Origin: an uncultured Clostridia bacterium
GTDB lineage: Bacteria > Bacillota > Clostridia > Oscillospirales > Acutalibacteraceae
NCBI GenBank assembly: GCA_946497265.1
Contig: CAMMKL010000063.1
Coordinates: 1-9,645, forward strand
DNA: 9,645 bases
Direction of reading: 5' to 3'
Shown: piece by piece, positions 6,560 through 9,645 of the stretch
Layout: every line of letters starts with the position of its first letter
Numbering within the stretch: the stretch's first letter is position 1
Made by a program: the position numbers and the translations under genes
Notes under the pieces: model-generated
The model's input: only the letters and a program-made list of their open reading frames with translations
What the model was told of the DNA's origin: nothing
The model's database searches: none

Positions 6560-6598
6560 GGTTTGTGATAAAGAAAGACAAGATTTTGCAAAGATTGT
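6553..6598 (+). promoter_or_regulatory. Direct repeats, probable AraC-family operator
   Basis: TTTGCAAGGTTTGT (6553-6566) and TTTGCAAAGATTGT (6585-6598) match at 12 of 14 positions and start 32 bp apart, about three helical turns. A CAA also precedes both copies, with a one-base difference in distance. Repeats in the same orientation on one face of the helix between divergent regulator and target genes are the typical AraC-family arrangement. The downstream copy ends just before the weak -10 candidates of the kdu operon (TATGGT 6598-6603 or TATGCT 6603-6608), which would suit activation. The binding protein is inferred. Confidence 0.5.
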
Positions 6599-6704
6599 AT
6601 GGTATGCTATAGGCACAGGGTTCCAAAGAACCTTCACAGGAAGCAATAATTGCCGGTGGTCTTCCGGCGCAAATACGATACCAATGTTATAGGAGGAAAA
6701 AACA

Positions 6705-7475
6705 ATGACAATGTTAGAAAAGTTTTCCCTGGCTGGCAAGGTAGCGATCGTCACAGGCTGCGAACAGGGCCTCGGCATGGGTATGGCCGTCGGCATGGCG
6801 CAGGCCGGCGCCGATGTGTTCGGCGTGGGGATCGGCGATATGTCCAACGTAAAAGCGGAAGTGGAAAAGGCCGGCCGCCGGTTTGAAAGCGTCACCGCCA
6901 ACCTCATCAGCCAAGATCCCGAACAGATTGAAACGATTGTTTCCACTTGTGTGGAGAAGTTCGGCCATGTGGATATCCTCGTTAACAACGCCGGGATCAT
7001 CCGCCGGGAAGATACCGTCGATTTTTCCGAAAAGAACTGGGACGACGTCATCAACATTAACCTGCGCACCGTTTTCTTCCTGAGCCAGAGAGTCGCCAAG
7101 GAATTCATGAAGCAGGGTAAAGGCGGCAAGATCATCAGCGTGGCCTCCATGCTCTCTTTCCAAGGCGGCATCCGTGTGCCTTCCTACACCGCCAGCAAGA
7201 GCGCGGTCAAGGGCATTACCATGACCATGGCGAACGAATGGGCGCAGTACGGCATCAACTGCAACTGTGTGGCGCCGGGTTATATGGCGACCGCCAACAC
7301 CAGCGCGCTGCGTGACGACGAGAAGAGAAGCGGCGAAATTCTGGAAAGAATCCCGGCCGGGCGCTGGGGCACCCCGGAAGACGTCGCCGGCGCGGCCGTT
7401 TTTCTGGCAAGCTCCGCTGCCGACTATATCAACGGCTATACCATCGCGGTAGACGGCGGCTGGCTGGCCAGATAA
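6705..7475 (+). CDS. kduD: 2-dehydro-3-deoxy-D-gluconate 5-dehydrogenase (KduD), SDR family
   Basis: A 256-residue short-chain dehydrogenase/reductase closely resembling E. coli KduD across its whole length. The nucleotide-binding motif TGCEQGLG (17-24), the NNAG motif (94-97), and catalytic S148, Y161 and K165 (YTASK) are all present. Family-specific stretches include IIRREDTVDFSEKNWDDV, SMLSFQGGIRVPSYTASKS, ERIPAGRWG and the C-terminal YTIAVDGGWLAR. KduD reversibly converts 2,5-diketo-3-deoxygluconate and 2-keto-3-deoxygluconate with NAD(H); it is often annotated as 2-deoxy-D-gluconate 3-dehydrogenase. The ATG at 6705 follows AGGAGG (6691-6696) by 8 bases; an in-frame ATG two codons later is too far from that site. 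It is the first gene of the kdu operon, behind a leader of about 90 bases containing two small hairpins (6619-6632, 6652-6668). Confidence 0.92.
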   Translation: MTMLEKFSLAGKVAIVTGCEQGLGMGMAVGMAQAGADVFGVGIGDMSNVKAEVEKAGRRFESVTANLISQDPEQIETIVSTCVEKFGHVDILVNNAGIIRREDTVDFSEKNWDDVININLRTVFFLSQRVAKEFMKQGKGGKIISVASMLSFQGGIRVPSYTASKSAVKGITMTMANEWAQYGINCNCVAPGYMATANTSALRDDEKRSGEILERIPAGRWGTPEDVAGAAVFLASSAADYINGYTIAVDGGWLAR

Positions 7476-7484
7476 ACTGTTGCC

Positions 7485-8237
7485 ATGAAATACGTCCGCT
7501 TTGCCCATGGGCAAACGGTTGGGTTCGGCATACTGCGTGAAAAGGAAATCCACTGCCTCACAGGGGATTTCCTCTTAGGTGAAAAGGAAGACGGCCGGGT
7601 CTTGCCGCTGGATGAGGTTCGGCTGCTTTCCCCCACCATCCCCTCCAAAGCGCTGTGCATCGGCCTGAACTATCGGGATCACGCCGAAGAGATGATGCTG
7701 AAGCTGCCGGAAACGCCGGTCGTCTTTTTAAAACCCGGCACGGCGGTTATCGCCGCAGGGGAGGCGATCCGTTCACCTGCGCTTAGCAGGCAGGTGGATT
7801 TTGAAGGCGAGCTTGCCGTAGTAATCGGTAAAAAAGCCAAACAGATAAGCGAAACGGAGGCCGGAAAATATATTTTCGGCTACTCCTGCGCAAACGATGT
7901 TACGGCGCGCGATTTGCAATCAAGGCAAGGGCAGTGGACCGTTGCAAAAGGGTTTGACACTTTCCTTCCCTATGGCCCTTGGATCGAAACCGAAGTCGAA
8001 CCTTCCGCATTGGAGATACGCACACTTTTAAATGGGAAAGAACGGCAGCGCTCCAACACCCGCAACCTGATCTTTTCTGTATTCTACCTTGTAAGTTACC
8101 TCTCCCATGTCATGACACTCTTACCCGGTGACTTAATTCTCACCGGTACGCCTTCGGGTGTCGGCCCGATGCAGCCAGGTGACCATGTTACCGTTGAGAT
8201 TTCAGGTATTGGAAGCCTTACAAACCCAATTTTATAA
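7485..8237 (+). CDS. Fumarylacetoacetate hydrolase (FAH) family protein
   Basis: A 250-residue protein with a short N-terminal domain (about 1-50) and a full FAH catalytic domain. Visible motifs: CIGLNYRDHAEEM with H66 and E69, which align with the catalytic His-Glu pair of FAHD1-type enzymes; FLKPGTAVI; VDFEGELAVVIGK with metal ligands E107 and E109; ANDVTARDLQ with metal ligand D138; K155 in AKGFDTFLP; and LILTGTPSGVG. Relatives cleave or decarboxylate 2-keto or 2,4-diketo acids with Mg2+ or Mn2+ (acylpyruvases, oxaloacetate decarboxylases, diketo-deoxy-sugar-acid hydrolases). The substrate cannot be assigned from sequence. It starts 9 bases after the kduD stop with no clear ribosome binding site, so translation probably depends on reinitiation after kduD. 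Its place between kduD and kduI points to a sugar-acid substrate; see findings. Confidence 0.85.
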   Translation: MKYVRFAHGQTVGFGILREKEIHCLTGDFLLGEKEDGRVLPLDEVRLLSPTIPSKALCIGLNYRDHAEEMMLKLPETPVVFLKPGTAVIAAGEAIRSPALSRQVDFEGELAVVIGKKAKQISETEAGKYIFGYSCANDVTARDLQSRQGQWTVAKGFDTFLPYGPWIETEVEPSALEIRTLLNGKERQRSNTRNLIFSVFYLVSYLSHVMTLLPGDLILTGTPSGVGPMQPGDHVTVEISGIGSLTNPIL

Positions 8238-8266
8238 AGATTTCAAGGAAAAGGAGATATAAATCC

Positions 8267-9103
8267 ATGGAAATGGAAATCAGATATTCCACACATCCCA
8301 GCGATTCCAAGCATTATGATACCGAAACGCTGCGCAAGCATTATCTGCAGCCCCGCGTTTTTGTAAAAGACGAAGTGGCACTTACCTACAGCCACAACGA
8401 CCGCATTATTTTCGGCGGCGTAATGCCTGCTGAAAAGACCTTGACGCTGGAAGCCGGCAAGGAAATGGGCGTGGACTACTTCCTGGAACGCCGCGAGATG
8501 GGCATCATCAACATCGGCGGCAAAGGTACCGTCCTTTTGGACGGCGTTTCCTATGAACTCGATACCCAGGACGGCATGTACGTCCCTATGGGCGTGAAGG
8601 AAGTTTCCTTTACCTCTGCGGACGCCAATCAGCCCGCAAAGTTTTACATCAACTCCTGCCCCGCGCACAAGGCGTTTGAAATCAAAAAGATCAGTCTGGC
8701 GGACGCCAACCACGTCCACTTGGGCGATCCCGACAATCTGAACGTGCGCACTATCAATCAGTATGTCCATCCGGCCGTATGCCAGAGCTGCCAGCTTGTT
8801 ATGGGTATGACCATTCTGGAAAAGGGCAGCGTTTGGAACACCATGCCCTGCCACACCCACGCCAGAAGGATGGAAGTCTATCTCTATTTTAACTTCCCCG
8901 AAGATCAGAGGGTGTTCCATTTTATGGGCGAAGGCGATGAGACCCGCCACATTGTTATGGCTCCCGATCAGGCCGTGATTTCCCCGAGCTGGTCCATCCA
9001 TTCCGGCGTAGGCACCACGAACTATACCTTTATTTGGGGTATGTGCGGCGAGAACCAGACTTTCGACGACATGGACACCATTGCAATCAAGGATATGAAA
9101 TAA
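8267..9103 (+). CDS. kduI: 5-dehydro-4-deoxy-D-glucuronate isomerase (KduI)
   Basis: A 278-residue cupin-fold isomerase, the same length as E. coli KduI and similar end to end. The zinc ligands fall at H196, H198, E203 and H245, the same numbers as in the E. coli enzyme, within MPCHTHARRMEVY and SPSWSIHSGVGT. Other conserved blocks are YSHNDRIIFGGVMP, YFLERREMGIINIGG and the C-terminal FIWGMCGENQTFDDMD. It converts 5-keto-4-deoxyuronate, formed spontaneously from unsaturated uronates made by polysaccharide lyases, to 2,5-diketo-3-deoxygluconate, the substrate of KduD. An AAGGAG site (8251-8256) lies 10 bases before the ATG at 8267; an alternative ATG two codons on is less likely. It is the last gene of the operon and is followed by a strong hairpin. 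Confidence 0.95.
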   Translation: MEMEIRYSTHPSDSKHYDTETLRKHYLQPRVFVKDEVALTYSHNDRIIFGGVMPAEKTLTLEAGKEMGVDYFLERREMGIINIGGKGTVLLDGVSYELDTQDGMYVPMGVKEVSFTSADANQPAKFYINSCPAHKAFEIKKISLADANHVHLGDPDNLNVRTINQYVHPAVCQSCQLVMGMTILEKGSVWNTMPCHTHARRMEVYLYFNFPEDQRVFHFMGEGDETRHIVMAPDQAVISPSWSIHSGVGTTNYTFIWGMCGENQTFDDMDTIAIKDMK

Positions 9104-9113
9104 GCTTACTCCC

Positions 9114-9128
9114 ATAGCGTAACGCTAT
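9114..9128. repeat. Short inverted repeat after kduI
   Basis: ATAGCG (9114-9119) and CGCTAT (9123-9128) flank TAA, 10 bases after the kduI stop. There is no T-run, so it is probably a 3'-end stability hairpin at most. Confidence 0.3.
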
Positions 9129-9153
9129 TAAGAAAAATGGAAAAGAGACGCGC

Positions 9154-9197
9154 GGCGGCAGATGAAGGGCCCTTCACTGCCGCCCCGGCCGTTTTTT
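9154..9197 (+). terminator. Terminator of the kdu operon
   Basis: GGCGGCAG (9154-9161) plus TGAAGGG (9163-9169) pair with CCCTTCA (9170-9176) plus CTGCCGCC (9177-9184), giving a 15-bp stem with a single bulged A and a palindromic tip. A T6 run follows 7 bases later (9192-9197). On the minus strand the hairpin is followed by T-rich sequence, so it may also stop leftward transcription from the ybaK-like gene. Confidence 0.65.
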
Positions 9198-9330
9198 CAT
9201 GCAGAGTCTTGTCCCTACCGGGCCGCTTCCGGCAGAAGCGACCATCTTAAGGTTCCTGACACCTACGGCCGCACTCTTAGCGTCCGCCGTTTTGCACAAA
9301 TGTGTCCTCTCTTTTGGGGCAATTCTCTCC
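9198..9330. other. Gene-free stretch between kdu terminator and the ybaK-like gene
   Basis: I see no supported gene here. A small hairpin CGCTTC / GAAGCG (9224-9229 with 9235-9240) has no T-run. Short open frames in this stretch lack ribosome binding sites and resemble no family I know. Confidence 0.4.
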
Positions 9331-9645
9331 TCAGACGCAAACCGCATCCACCTTTGCGCTGATCAATCCGGCCAAATCCCTCGGAGCAAGCTCCACCTGC
9401 GTCCCCTTTTTGCCTCCGCTGACAATCATTGCCGGGATATTTTCCACACTCCGATCCAAGACGGTGCAAAACTGCTTCTTCATTCCAATGGGGGAACAGC
9501 CGCCGCGGATGTATCCGGTCACGCTGTTAATCTCATTGACATGCAGCATCGAAACAGATTTTTCCCCTACCGCCCTGACGGGGGGGTTCAGATCCAGCTC
9601 CCCGGCCACCGGAATGACCAACACAAAAAAGCCTCCGGAAGCCCC
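9331..9645 (-). CDS. ybaK: YbaK/EbsC-type Cys-tRNA(Pro) deacylase, C-terminal part
   Basis: The reading frame runs from the window edge to a TGA at 9333-9331, giving 104 residues. They resemble the C-terminal two thirds of YbaK proteins, which hydrolyse mischarged Cys-tRNA(Pro) in the cytoplasm and so prevent cysteine being inserted at proline codons. Diagnostic stretches are FFVLVIPVAGELDL, AVGEKSVSML, VTGYIRGGCSPIGMKKQ (the conserved GG-x-SPxG loop), IVSGGKKGTQVEL and the LAPRDLAGLI helix. The catalytic lysine of the family lies in the part outside the window. A GTG at 9624 could mimic a start, but conserved sequence continues upstream of it, so the true start is beyond 9645. Confidence 0.87.
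   Translation of the reverse strand, partial: GASGGFFVLVIPVAGELDLNPPVRAVGEKSVSMLHVNEINSVTGYIRGGCSPIGMKKQFCTVLDRSVENIPAMIVSGGKKGTQVELAPRDLAGLISAKVDAVCV

Noticed and set aside
6626..6704. Catabolite (cre) operator or attenuator in the kduD leader
   Set aside because: No match to the cre consensus. The two small hairpins at 6619-6632 and 6652-6668 have no T-run and do not clearly exclude each other.
6542..7171. 209-residue minus-strand open frame covering the kdu promoter and kduD
   Set aside because: Antisense to a clear kduD and spanning both divergent promoters; no family resemblance.
6714..7553. 279-residue minus-strand open frame
   Set aside because: Shadow frame opposite kduD, arising from codon bias; no start signal and no recognisable domain.
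8243..9115. 290-residue minus-strand open frame
   Set aside because: Shadow frame exactly opposite kduI, whose plus-strand translation has all zinc ligands conserved.
1..9645. CRISPR array, insertion sequence, integrase, tRNA or rRNA
   Set aside because: No regularly spaced repeats, terminal inverted repeats with transposase, integrase domains or tRNA/rRNA signatures were seen on either strand.

Overview
The window looks like a chromosomal segment of a Bacillota (Firmicutes) bacterium of the class Clostridia, probably an intermediate-GC gut Oscillospirales-type organism. This is inferred from the strong AGGAGG-type ribosome binding sites, the BceRS-BceAB layout typical of Firmicutes, a LexA box of the Gram-positive type, and an N-terminal fragment resembling clostridial DUF1906 cell-wall proteins. 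I see no rRNA, tRNA, CRISPR array, transposase or integrase. The two end genes run off the window.

Layout, left to right. (1) 1-439, minus strand: N-terminal part of a peptidoglycan-binding / DUF1906-like protein, with a near-consensus LexA (SOS) box 77 bases upstream. (2) 440-995: a long gap holding that box, an AT-rich stretch with a minus-strand promoter candidate, a possible short promoter-to-terminator RNA unit (about 755-899), and the promoter of the next operon. (3) 996-5549, plus strand: a complete four-gene antimicrobial-peptide sensing and resistance module: OmpR-type response regulator, intramembrane-sensing histidine kinase, BceA-type ATPase, BceB-type permease. A second promoter with two 20-bp-spaced direct repeats lies between the kinase and the ATPase gene, so the regulator probably drives the transporter separately. 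(4) 5576-5614: a perfect hairpin between convergent genes. (5) 5640-6500, minus strand: an AraC-family regulator with a cupin sensor domain, transcribed divergently from (6) 6705-9103, plus strand: kduD, a fumarylacetoacetate-hydrolase (FAH) family gene, and kduI. (7) 9104-9330: terminator and an apparently gene-free stretch. (8) 9331-9645, minus strand: C-terminal part of a YbaK/EbsC-type Cys-tRNA(Pro) deacylase.

How the genes work together. In the Bce module the transporter is expected to act as sensor together with the kinase; phosphorylated regulator then raises transporter production. In the kdu locus, KduI isomerises 5-keto-4-deoxyuronate (from unsaturated uronates released by pectin or glycosaminoglycan lyases), and KduD reduces the product to 2-keto-3-deoxygluconate. 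The FAH enzyme between them is not part of the textbook route and is the most interesting metabolic question here. The AraC regulator with repeated putative half-sites in the divergent promoter region probably controls this operon.
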